In this document: positions 55,975 through 64,000 of the stretch, piece after piece
How the letters are laid out: every line of letters begins with the position of its first letter
How positions within the stretch are numbered: position 1 is the first letter of the stretch
NCBI RefSeq assembly: GCF_016638705.1
Contig: NZ_CP067341.1
Location: 2,669,501-2,733,500, forward strand
Source of the DNA: Lysinibacillus agricola
GTDB taxonomy: Bacteria; Bacillota; Bacilli; Bacillales_A; Planococcaceae
Direction of reading: 5' to 3'
Length of the DNA: 64,000 nucleotides
Translations under genes and position numbers: made by a program
Notes under the pieces: model-generated
Database searches by the model: none
What the model was told of the DNA's origin: nothing
What the model saw: the letters and a program-made list of their open reading frames with translations, nothing else

Positions 55975-56311
55975 GGCGATATATCATATAATAACCGTAA
56001 AATTACAGTGAAATCATAAATTCTAAAGCTAAATAGGCTAAACATAACATAACATATAGAATAGAACTAAGGTAATTAAAATCTTTAGAAACTGTCTTTT
56101 TAAGTAAGTTAAAAGACCTTATTTTTTGTCCATTTTATCGAAAATTACCAAATATAGATTTGAAGGTTTTGACATTTGGGTTGAATTAACTGCTTTTCTA
56201 AGACTATAATATAATTACATAAAAAAGGGCGACATCCCACAACTTTTCACCTCGCTTTAATATAAAGCAAAAGTACCAAACCCTTCTTATTTTAATGAAC
56301 GGAGAATGAAA
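55975..56311. other. Spacer upstream of the GGDEF-EAL gene
   Basis: AT-rich; no riboswitch consensus or gene recognised. GGAGAATGAAA just before 56312 is the ribosome binding site. Confidence 0.45.
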
Positions 56312-58015
56312 ATGATGAATATCACGCCTAGTAGTATCAATCAAGTTAACTACAGTCTGAAAGAATTACAAGATATCTTTTCTGCAATGAATAGTTCCAT
56401 CATTGTAGCAATTACAGATCGAACTGGTAGAATCACGTTTGTTAATGATCATTTTTGCAAAATTTCTAAATATACTCGTGAGGAATTATTGGGACAGGAT
56501 CACCGTTTACTCAATTCAGGATTCCATCCAAAATCTTTCTTTAGAGAGATGTGGAAAACTATAGGCAAGGGTGATATGTGGAATGGCGAGGTCTGTAATC
56601 GCGCGAAGGATGGTAGTCTTTACTGGGTGAAGACAACGGTTATTCCTTTTCTTGATGACAATGGCAAACCGTATCAATATATTGCTATACGAGTTGATAT
56701 TACCGCCCAAAAGGATATAAAAAAGATAACCCATATTGCTTATCACGATGAATTAACGGGGCTACCAAATCGTCGTAAGTTAGAACAACGTTTAGAAAAT
56801 GAATTCCATCAATCTCGACGTACAGGAGAAAAGTTTGCGTTATTATTCATTGATGTAAATCGTTTTAAAAACATTAACGATGGACTTGGTCATATCATCG
56901 GGGATATGTTCTTAGTGGAAATGGCGAATCGTCTACGGAACGTTGATTATACATCCAATTCCATCTACCGCCATAACAGTGATGAATTTGTTATTATACT
57001 AAACGATGTTGACCGAATTGAGGAAAAAGCCGAGGAAATAATCAGCGTCTTTAATAAGAGTTTTATTGTCGATACGTTTGAATTTTACGCAAGTATTAGT
57101 ATTGGAATTAGTATTTTCCCAGATCATGCAAACTCTGTTGAGGAATTATTGAAAAATGCAGATATCGCTATGTATGCTGCGAAATCTACACGCGGTAATC
57201 AGTATCGCTTATATCGTCCAAATATGGAGGAAGTCAATGATAAATGGCTATTACTTGAAACAAAATTACATCAAGCGTTAAAAAAAGATGTTTTGGAATT
57301 ACATTATCAACCCAAAATCAATTTAAAAACGAATAAAGTGATTGGTATGGAGGCCTTACTTCGCTGGCATGACCCTGATCTAGGTTATATGCCACCGGAT
57401 CATTTTATTCCATTTGCTGAGGAATGTGGGCTCATTAATGATATCGGTGTATGGGTGTTAAGAAAAGCATCTGCACAGGTAAGGGCTTGGAATCAGGTAC
57501 ATAATTTAAACTTACGAGTGGCCGTGAACATTTCTCCGATTCATATTAGTACAACAGGCTTTGTTGACATGATACATGAAGTTATTGCAGAAACAAACAT
57601 AGATCCGCACTTCTTAGAAATTGAAATTACAGAAATGAGTATGCTAGATTATACGGAAGACTTAATTAATACAATCAAACAATTAAGAGCACTTGGTATT
57701 ACGATTTCATTAGATGATTTTGGAACTGGTTATTCATCGCTGAATTACTTAAAGACATTCCCGGTAGATGTTTTAAAAATAGATCGTGCATTTGTTCGTG
57801 ATATTGTGCCTGAAAAATCAGGCATTGCTATGATTTCAGCTATGATCTCTTTAGCACATGCCTTAAATCTGCAAGTAGTAGCTGAAGGTGTAGAGGAAGA
57901 AGCCGAATTAAACGTGCTGCGTGAACATGGCTGCGAGTACGTACAGGGCTATTATTTCAGTAAGCCGTTATCGGTAGAGGACTTTACGAAGCTAATAGTT
58001 GATAGTAACATGTAG
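56312..58015 (+). CDS. PAS-GGDEF-EAL cyclic-di-GMP phosphodiesterase
   Basis: About 567 aa from ATG 56312 (ATG 56306 is too close to GGAG). PAS sensor (about 20-140, with ITFVNDHFCKISKYTREELL), GGDEF domain (about 145-310) and EAL domain (about 320-565). The GGDEF signature is degenerate (RHNSDEFVII), so cyclase activity is unlikely. The EAL residues are present: GMEALLRW, VNISP, EIEITE, DDFGTGYSSLNYL, LKIDRAFV, VAEGVE. Expected role: degrade c-di-GMP in response to the PAS signal, GTP perhaps acting allosterically. No membrane helix. Confidence 0.93.
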   Translation: MMNITPSSINQVNYSLKELQDIFSAMNSSIIVAITDRTGRITFVNDHFCKISKYTREELLGQDHRLLNSGFHPKSFFREMWKTIGKGDMWNGEVCNRAKDGSLYWVKTTVIPFLDDNGKPYQYIAIRVDITAQKDIKKITHIAYHDELTGLPNRRKLEQRLENEFHQSRRTGEKFALLFIDVNRFKNINDGLGHIIGDMFLVEMANRLRNVDYTSNSIYRHNSDEFVIILNDVDRIEEKAEEIISVFNKSFIVDTFEFYASISIGISIFPDHANSVEELLKNADIAMYAAKSTRGNQYRLYRPNMEEVNDKWLLLETKLHQALKKDVLELHYQPKINLKTNKVIGMEALLRWHDPDLGYMPPDHFIPFAEECGLINDIGVWVLRKASAQVRAWNQVHNLNLRVAVNISPIHISTTGFVDMIHEVIAETNIDPHFLEIEITEMSMLDYTEDLINTIKQLRALGITISLDDFGTGYSSLNYLKTFPVDVLKIDRAFVRDIVPEKSGIAMISAMISLAHALNLQVVAEGVEEEAELNVLREHGCEYVQGYYFSKPLSVEDFTKLIVDSNM

Positions 58016-58287
58016 TTAAAATGGGGGATCTTGTCTTTAGTTTAGGACGAGATCCTCTAAGTGTTTACGGTTACTTTATGACAAACCCAGTACACATAGC
58101 CAGTCCAATCTCCATTAGGTGCTCAATCCTTCGAACCTATTATAATTTTTGTTTCGCCTATAAATCTAACAGAACAATGGAAACGCCCACCCAAGTAGTT
58201 TTTTACGCGAACTAATTTTTGAAGATAAATGGAAAATTTACGCTAAAATGTTTTATAGATTATTAACGTCAATTGGGGGAGCGGTGA

Positions 58288-58569
58288 CTTGAAGAAAAAA
58301 GTAATAATTATTGTTTCTTTGTTGTAATTATACTGTTGCATTCAACACTAATTATGGCATTAAGAACACATATATTTTTTATGGGTTATCCAAAAGCCGC
58401 AATTTCTTCAGGAATTATTGAAGATAAAGATAAATTTGCTGAATTAAATGCCAAAGCTTACACCCTAACAAATCCTCCAATAGAAAAAGCTACTCAGGGC
58501 GAATTAAGAAACTTTTTGGTGAGGAAATTTGGATTTTTACACTTTGCAGAATACTTAGGTGATACTTAA
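58288..58569 (+). pseudogene. Small membrane/secreted protein with a frameshift
   Basis: TTG 58288 follows GGGGGAGCGGTGAC and reads MKKKVIIIVSLL before a stop. One base away the frame continues VIILLHSTLIMALRTHIFFM.. and ELRNFLVRKFGFLHFAEYLG to 58569, giving a protein of about 93 aa with one N-terminal helix or signal peptide. A single indel near 58325 breaks it. Family unknown. Confidence 0.6.
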
Positions 58570-58605
58570 TAACCTTCGTCAGTCAAACGGAGGCTTTGTA
58601 TTATA

Positions 58606-58642
58606 TATAGTTCAGCCAGAACTTTCTGGTTGAGCTTTTTTA
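58606..58642 (+). terminator. Terminator
   Basis: TCAGCCAGAA / TTCTGGTTGA stem followed by GCTTTTTT. Confidence 0.85.
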
Positions 58643-58688
58643 ATTTAATCGATCAGTAGCCAGGGTAGAACTTACGGAGGCGTGGGAC
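58642..58688 (+). repeat. Direct repeat bounding a 4.6-kb segment, left copy
   Basis: AATTTAATCGATCAGTAGCC continuing AGGGTAGAAC (30 bp) is identical at 63262-63291. Similarity continues as CTTACGGAGGCGTGGGA versus CGTACGGGGCGTGGGA. Confidence 0.85.
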
Positions 58689-58733
58689 ATTGATCCCGTC
58701 GACTAAACTGCTCACCCCTACTTGTAGAATTAT

Positions 58734-58890
58734 GTTTGAGGCTGGTTGGGACTTAGATCTCGCATCTCTTATAGTTTCTGTAATTGCATTGTCGTTTACT
58801 TTTACACAAAAAACTAAACGCAGGAAGCCACCTTCAAATCGAGAAAGAAGGTGGTTTTTATCATGTTTTATGCGATGGTTGGGGGATTGA
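58734..58890 (+). CDS. Possible small membrane peptide (toxin-like)
   Basis: ATG 58734 gives a 51-residue peptide: a short acidic start, one hydrophobic helix (LASLIVSVIALSFTF) and a strongly basic tail. A terminator hairpin (GCCACCTTC / GAAGGTGG, then TTTTT, 58827-58856) lies within the tail. Size and layout recall holin-like type I toxins of Bacillales, but there is no good ribosome binding site. Weak call. Confidence 0.35.
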
Positions 58891-59073
58891 GTTGTAGAGG
58901 TAGCTGACCGATAAAATTTGCTAATAACCAAATATTCTGTTGATTTCTCACAGAAGTGAGCTTCAAGAAGCCCACTTCTTCAGAGGTGGGAGGAATGAAG
59001 TACTTTTTCTTTATAGAACATATGTTTATATTGTATATTGTAAATAATCAAAAAAAGAAAGGAGTGACGGGTA

Positions 59074-60585
59074 ATGACGAAAGGGAAGAAAGATTGTTTT
59101 ATTATAGAACTCAAGTTACTTATAGATACATGGCAAAAGGATCTCCTATTAAAACGTTTTTGAAATTGCCCGTACACTCTATAATACAACTTTGTCTTAT
59201 GCAGTAAAAACAATATACGTTCATGCAAGAATCAAAAACACTATCGAAAAACAATTACGTGGCTACCAAAAAAAGCGAAAAAAACGAATGATTCAAAAGA
59301 ATTGAAGCAGACCGCAAAAGAATTAAATAACATTCGTCAATCTTTTGGATTAAGTGAATATCAACTGCATGCGTATATTAAAAAGCATCAACATAACTAT
59401 AAAAAACATATAGATAGCAATACTTCTCAGAAAATCGCCTCTACTGTCTGGAGAGCGGTTCAAGATGTTCTATTTAAAGGGAGCAAAGCACACTTTAAAC
59501 GATACGGAATGTTTCATTCTGTAGAAGGGAAATCTAATAAAGCAGGCATTCGATTTAAAGAGAATAGTGTCTTTTGGAATGGATTAATCCTTCCTGTCCG
59601 TATTCGTAAACAAGATTTGTTTGTAAAAGAATCCCTTGCCCTTCATACCATTAAATACTGTCGTCTAGTCAAAAAAGTGATTCGTGGAAAACATACTTTT
59701 TACGTACAACTTGTGATGGATGGGATTCCTCCTGCCAAGAGAATACCATCAACAGGAGCCTTTCGGCATGCCTATCAAAAACAAAAACGAGTAGGTATTG
59801 ACATTGGTCCTTCTACTATTGCGATTGTTTCAGAAGAAACAGTTTTCATCCAACAACTTGCTCCAGAAGTACCTTTATTGGAGAAACAAAAAAGATGTTT
59901 GTTACGCAAGTTAGATAGAAGTCGTAGAAGTACCAATCCTAACAATTTCAAAAAGGATGGGACTATAAAACATGGCGTCAAACTCCGTTGGACATATAGT
60001 AAAAACTATCAAAAAACAAAAGAACAAGTAAAAGAATTATATAGAAAGAAAGCTTCCTACATCAAAGAAAAACATGGTGCGTTAGCAAATAAAATTTTGT
60101 CTCTTGGCGATGAGGTGTACATCGAAACCATGCATTTTAAAGGATTGGCAAAACGCGCAAAAGAAACAAAAACAACTATACAGGGCAAAATCCAATCCAA
60201 AAAGCGTTTTGGAAAAAGCATTGGGAATCATGCCCCTGCCATGCTAGTGGAAATCATCCATCAAAAATTAGGTTACACAAAGCAAACGATACAGAAAGTA
60301 AATACGATAACCTTTCGAGCCAGTCAGTATAACCATGTGACGGATCGTTATGAAAAGAAAAAACTCCATCAACGTTGGCGTCAAATTGGAAGTCATCTCG
60401 TACAACGAGATTTATATAGTGCGTTTTTACTGATGAATAGTGATCCAAATTTACAACAACCTAATCAAGACTTATGCAATAAAACGTTTACTACCTTTTT
60501 AGCGTTACACAATCAACATATAGAAGACTTGAAACAAGTAAAGAAAACATTCCCTCTTAGCATGGGTATCCAACAAATCAAGTGA
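59074..60585 (+). pseudogene. tnpB: TnpB (IS605 OrfB), RNA-guided nuclease family, frameshifted
   Basis: ATG 59074 follows AAAGGAG. The N-terminal 100 residues are spread over three frames (..IDTWQKDLLLKRF, then EIARTLYNTTLSYAVKTIYV, then the open frame from 59302), with breaks near 59160 and 59287. The rest is open and has the RuvC aspartate (VGIDIGPSTIAIV), glutamate (EVYIETMHFKGL) and last aspartate (VQRDLYSAFLL). The CxxC zinc ribbon usual between the last two is absent; instead it reads ASQYNHVTDRYEKKKLHQRW. Inactive here unless the shifts are errors. Confidence 0.8.
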
Positions 60586-60792
60586 GGGGTATTCCTCCGT
60601 AGGTAGAGCTACCTGCCTTCGTTAAAACTTATTGCCAACACAACATCGGTTGTGTAAATAAGAAAGTCTTATAGAACAGAAGATAAATCAAAGATGTTGT
60701 ACACAGGACATGGCAACACCATCTGTGGAGAGCTTTGTAACGCTTCTCTTAAGTATATAAGAACCCCACTGCTTTAGCTGTGGGAGTAGTCA
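60586..60792 (+). ncRNA. Right-end (omega/re) guide RNA of the TnpB element
   Basis: TnpB-associated guide RNAs derive from the 3' end of tnpB through the right end. This segment is structured and non-coding and finishes with the element's terminal hairpin at 60764-60786. The guide would be the flanking sequence starting at about 60793, GAAAGGGTTATGGCACACTA, give or take two bases. RNA ends are inferred. Confidence 0.6.
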
Positions 60793-60843
60793 GAAAGGGT
60801 TATGGCACACTATAGGAGTGGAATTATATTCCAACTTTTTTCT

Positions 60844-61123
60844 GCGAAAGGAGATGTTTTTAATGACAACTTATATGGTATTGGTGGTTTTAACTTAACC
60901 GAATATCGGGCATAGTAAATTCCGATTTTTGAATATAACTTGGAATGAGCGCAAGCGGGAATATCACCCGTGTTTTTTGCTATGCCGTAAACAGTAACCT
61001 TTCGTGAATACTGCTGTTAGCGGGATACGATGAAGTTCGTATTCCTTTTTGATTATAGTCGACTTTTGGCTATTCACCGCGAAACAGCAGCTTCTTAGGA
61101 GGCTGCTTGTTCGCGGTATTTTT
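60844..61123 (+). promoter_or_regulatory. Multi-hairpin attenuator leader of the rsgA-phosphotransferase operon
   Basis: After a leader-peptide ORF come three hairpins, each ending in a T-run. They are CGGG/CCCG (60956-60970) inside a GGCATAG/CTATGCC outer stem, GGGATACG/CGTATTCC (61022-61045), and ACCGCGAAACAGCAGC/GCTGCTTGTTCGCGGT (61076-61117). This layout matches ribosome-mediated attenuation of antibiotic-resistance genes. Confidence 0.7.
60863..60898 (+). CDS. Leader peptide, 11 residues
   Basis: MTTYMVLVVLT, with a strong ribosome binding site GAAAGGAGATG. Too short for routine gene calling. Its position before the hairpin series suggests that ribosome stalling on it controls read-through into rsgA. 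Confidence 0.65.
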   Translation: MTTYMVLVVLT

Positions 61124-61159
61124 ATGCCCAAAAACAACTTTTAGGAGAGGATCGGTTCA

Positions 61160-62227
61160 ATGATTGATTTGAAACAATACGGCTATATCGAAGCCGAAAC
61201 GCCGCCGATAGGTTTAATACCTGGAAGGGTTACTGAACTACAGCGAGAGCAATATACCGTCATCACCGAACAAGGAGAAGTGACGGCTGTATTGAAGGGC
61301 GCTTTCTACCACACTGCGGTGACTCGGGAAGATTTTCCGTGCGTTGGCGATTTTGTATTTCTGCAATACAACGAAAACGGTGCTTCGCGTATTGCCAAAT
61401 TGCTGCCTCGCCGCTCGAAATTTTCCCGCGCTGACTATTCGGGACACGCAGTAGGGTATGTCAAAACCATACTGGAGCAAGTCGTTGCAACGAATTTTGA
61501 TTACGTATTTATCGTGTCGTCCCTAAACTGGGATTTCAAGGTCAGCCGCATCATTCGCTACCTGACACAGGCACGGCAGAGCAGCAGCCAGCCTGTCGTA
61601 ATCTTAACAAAGGCTGACTTGGCCCCGGATTTCAGCGCACCGTTAGCTGAAGTTCAGAAAGCAGCTCCTGATGTGCCAGTACACGCAGTTTCCAGCCACA
61701 CCGGGAGTGGGTTAGATGGGTTGAGCGAATATCTGCAACCAGGAAAAACCGTGGTATTACTCGGCATGTCCGGTGTGGGAAAATCCTCATTGCTAAACGT
61801 CTTGATGAATCAGGAAGTGATGACTGTCAAGGCTATCCGCGAGGGCGACAGCCGGGGCCGGCACACAACAACGCATCGCCAGCTTTTCATGCTCCCTTCC
61901 GGTGCGATGGTTATTGATACGCCTGGTATGCGTGAACTTGGGCTGTTCGGTGCGGACGACGGGATCAGCGCCGGATTTAACGATGTGGAGGAATTATTCA
62001 CACAGTGCCGCTTCAATGACTGCCGCCATCAGACGGAGCCGGGCTGCGCAGTTCTTACCGCCCTTGCCGATGGATCATTGGCACCAGAGCATTGGGAGCG
62101 TTACCTTGTACAGAAGCGGGAAAACAAGTTTGTGGAGGATAAATCGGGGGATCTCGTAGATAAACAGGCGTGGCAAAAGTCGATTGCCATGCGACATAAG
62201 GGTAAAAAGGGAGGATACAAGAAATGA
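61160..62227 (+). CDS. rsgA: Accessory RsgA-type ribosome-associated GTPase
   Basis: 355 aa circularly permuted GTPase. N-terminal OB fold, then G4 (VVILTKADL), G1 (GMSGVGKSSLL), G2/G3 (GRHTTTHRQ, DTPGMRELGL) and the C-terminal zinc motif (CRFNDCRHQTEPGC). RsgA matures or checks 30S subunits. It is longer than the chromosomal YloQ type (about 300 aa) and clearly more GC-rich than the surroundings, so it is probably an acquired second copy. Preceded by an attenuator; ATG after AGGAGAGG; overlaps the next gene by ATGA. Confidence 0.93.
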   Translation: MIDLKQYGYIEAETPPIGLIPGRVTELQREQYTVITEQGEVTAVLKGAFYHTAVTREDFPCVGDFVFLQYNENGASRIAKLLPRRSKFSRADYSGHAVGYVKTILEQVVATNFDYVFIVSSLNWDFKVSRIIRYLTQARQSSSQPVVILTKADLAPDFSAPLAEVQKAAPDVPVHAVSSHTGSGLDGLSEYLQPGKTVVLLGMSGVGKSSLLNVLMNQEVMTVKAIREGDSRGRHTTTHRQLFMLPSGAMVIDTPGMRELGLFGADDGISAGFNDVEELFTQCRFNDCRHQTEPGCAVLTALADGSLAPEHWERYLVQKRENKFVEDKSGDLVDKQAWQKSIAMRHKGKKGGYKK

Positions 62228-63240
62228 ACAACCATGATGAAAAGTTTGTAAAGCCCGAAATACTGGCGCTTGTTTTGAGTAAAATGCTCGACAAGACGAT
62301 AATCCGCGCAGATTATCAACTTAAAGAGTTGCAAGGCGGGACAATAGGAGTTGTTCGGCTTGTAACAGGCATAGTTGAAACTTCTGATGGCGAAAATCTG
62401 CCGTATAAGATAGTTTGGAAAACACAGAAGAAATTTGAGCGTTATGGTGATCCGGATTCATGGCGTAGGGAATACGACCTCTATGTATCGGATTTCAAAA
62501 AGGTTTTCTCCGACTCGTTCCGGTGGCCGGAGTGTTATCACGCCGAAATAAATGGCGATGAGATTCAACTGTGGATGGAATATATTGATGGTGTGTCAGG
62601 CTTAAATCTAACCTCGGAAATGTATGAACGTATAGCCGAGGAATTGGGGCAATTTCAAGGCAAATTGTACACTGAGCGACCAAAAGCATTGCAGAATTTG
62701 TCCAATTTAAGCAAGGTTGAGTTTATGAAAAACCACTATCTGCGTTATCGGTCATGGAATGTTTTGTATGATTATATACGCTCCGATGACTGTGAAATCC
62801 CGAAGTACCTGTGTAAAATGCTCATAGACTTAGATAACAATGCGGACGAAATATTCAGTCGAATTGAAAAGCTACCAATAGTGCTTTGCCACAGAGATTT
62901 TTGGGTGGCAAACATATTCTATTCGGACAGTAAAATCGTACTTATCGATTGGGATACCGCCGGATGGGGGTACATGGGCGAGGATATCGCGAGTTTAATA
63001 ACTGATGAAGCCGACGTCTGTCATATGATTGAATACTACCGAAAATGCATTCCGGCATATTACAGGTTTTTTTCGGAATATGCGGATGTGTCCCATGTAT
63101 CCGAACATTGTATCTATGAACTAATTCTGGCTATGTTCGGATACAGGCTTGTGGAGTGGTATAAATTCGCTAAGTCGCCCGAAGATAAATCAAATCACCT
63201 TGATACCTTGCAAAAAATCCATGAGATGAGAAATATGTAG
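62224..63240 (+). CDS. APH/choline-kinase-fold phosphotransferase
   Basis: 338 aa. Catalytic loop LCHRDFWVANIF (HxDxxxxN) and metal-binding DWDTAGWG follow the pattern of aminoglycoside and macrolide phosphotransferases. The N-lobe has QLKELQGGTIGVVRLVTGI. Start ATG overlaps the rsgA stop (ATGA) behind GGGAGGATAC, so the two are translationally coupled. GC-rich like rsgA. Substrate unknown; a ribosome-targeting drug would fit the context, but this is inference. Confidence 0.88.
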   Translation: MNNHDEKFVKPEILALVLSKMLDKTIIRADYQLKELQGGTIGVVRLVTGIVETSDGENLPYKIVWKTQKKFERYGDPDSWRREYDLYVSDFKKVFSDSFRWPECYHAEINGDEIQLWMEYIDGVSGLNLTSEMYERIAEELGQFQGKLYTERPKALQNLSNLSKVEFMKNHYLRYRSWNVLYDYIRSDDCEIPKYLCKMLIDLDNNADEIFSRIEKLPIVLCHRDFWVANIFYSDSKIVLIDWDTAGWGYMGEDIASLITDEADVCHMIEYYRKCIPAYYRFFSEYADVSHVSEHCIYELILAMFGYRLVEWYKFAKSPEDKSNHLDTLQKIHEMRNM

Positions 63241-63261
63241 ATAAATAACTTTTTTTATTTA

Positions 63262-63306
63262 AATTTAATCGATCAGTAGCCAGGGTAGAACGTACGGGGC
63301 GTGGGA
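63262..63306 (+). repeat. Direct repeat bounding the 4.6-kb segment, right copy
   Basis: The same 30-bp word as at 58642-58671, followed by a near-identical CGTACGGGGCGTGGGA. It lies 22 bp after the phosphotransferase stop. Confidence 0.85.
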
Positions 63307-63429
63307 TGTTCCAATAGATCAGAAATATTTATGAATTTTGGCTAGTTAAAAGCAAACTTGGTCAGGGGAAAGTAAAGTAAATTTAATTTTCTGATATTTC
63401 CTGAAAAATAATCGTTTTTAATTAAATGT

Positions 63430-63458
63430 TTGAAATTATTTAACTGTTTTGCTAAAGT
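63430..63458 (+). promoter_or_regulatory. Probable promoter of proS
   Basis: TTGAAA (63430-63435), 17-bp spacer, TAAAGT (63453-63458), just before the T-box leader. Confidence 0.6.
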
Positions 63459-63469
63459 TATATAAAATA

Positions 63470-64000
<531 letters not shown>

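Larger units (their letters stand above)
58945..60792 (+). mobile_element. IS200/IS605-type element with tnpB only
   Basis: TTGAT (58940-58944) is followed by a subterminal hairpin CTCACAGAAGTGAG and AGCCCACTTCTTCAGAGGTGGG. The right end carries the typical hairpin CCCCACTGCTTTAGCTGTGGG and ends near TCA at 60792. No tnpA is present, so it is a non-autonomous tnpB-type element. Ends are inferred from family features. Confidence 0.8.

Noticed and set aside
55975..56311. Possible c-di-GMP riboswitch before the EAL gene
   Set aside because: No match to the GEMM-I core or an adjacent terminator; only A+T-rich spacer is seen.
58021..58215. 64-codon plus-strand frame after the GGDEF-EAL gene
   Set aside because: No ribosome binding site, composition like translated spacer, and it overlaps a hairpin directly after the upstream stop.

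Overview
The window looks like a chromosomal segment of a low-GC, spore-former-type Firmicute, most likely Lysinibacillus or a close relative. That call rests on the A+T-rich sequence, strong AGGAGG-type ribosome binding sites, frequent TTG/GTG starts, T-box leaders on aminoacyl-tRNA synthetase genes, and protein families typical of Bacillales. I ran no database search, so the genus is an inference.

Layout. 1-3.5 kb: globin-coupled chemotaxis-type sensor (5' part), DUF1033 protein, a cold-shock gene with a long structured leader, and an IS3/IS150-type element with a 3-bp target duplication. 3.5-8.6 kb: HtrA-like membrane protease, lipoprotein, decayed S66 peptidase, DinB protein, and an ECF sigma/anti-sigma pair. 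8.6-13 kb: decayed CoA-ligase and MHS-type transporter genes, an ABC-F ATPase, and a frameshifted LysE exporter. 14-24.5 kb: FAD oxidoreductase, lipoproteins, T-box-controlled argS, MFS transporter, a degenerate protease-like lipoprotein overlapping recQ. 24.5-33.7 kb: a LysR-divergent catabolic cluster (acyl-CoA dehydrogenase, acyl-CoA ligase, ACS-type MFS transporter, serine hydrolase). 33.7-41 kb: msrA, LCP cell-wall ligase, AI-2E-type permease, aminotransferase, P-loop protein, crotonase.

41-48 kb is accessory: a catalytically degenerate tyrosine recombinase, a broken alpha/beta hydrolase, a 5'-truncated PD-(D/E)XK nuclease, and a 3.27-kb Tn3-family derivative. The Tn3 derivative keeps matching 38-bp ends, a resolvase and a res-like region, but its transposase has lost its catalytic centre; it carries a DJ-1/PfpI gene and a WYL regulator. 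48-54.7 kb: GNAT, the conserved transglutaminase / alpha-E / ATP-grasp trio, a complete Xer-type recombinase preceded by a LexA-like box, and DinB. 55.1-55.95 kb: three tandem paralogous genes for ~50-residue proteins, missed by length-based gene calling, with two near-identical promoter/operator regions. 56.3-58 kb: PAS-GGDEF-EAL protein.

58.6-63.3 kb is a foreign-looking segment bracketed by a 30-bp perfect direct repeat. It holds an IS200/IS605-type element (frameshifted tnpB with its right-end guide RNA) and a visibly more GC-rich operon. That operon has an 11-codon leader peptide, three hairpins followed by T-runs, an accessory rsgA-type GTPase and an APH-like phosphotransferase, an architecture like antibiotic-inducible ribosome attenuation. 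The window ends in proS behind a proline-specific T-box. Many genes here carry single-base frameshifts or are 3'/5' remnants. Some may be assembly errors, but several have multiple lesions or missing ends and look truly decayed.
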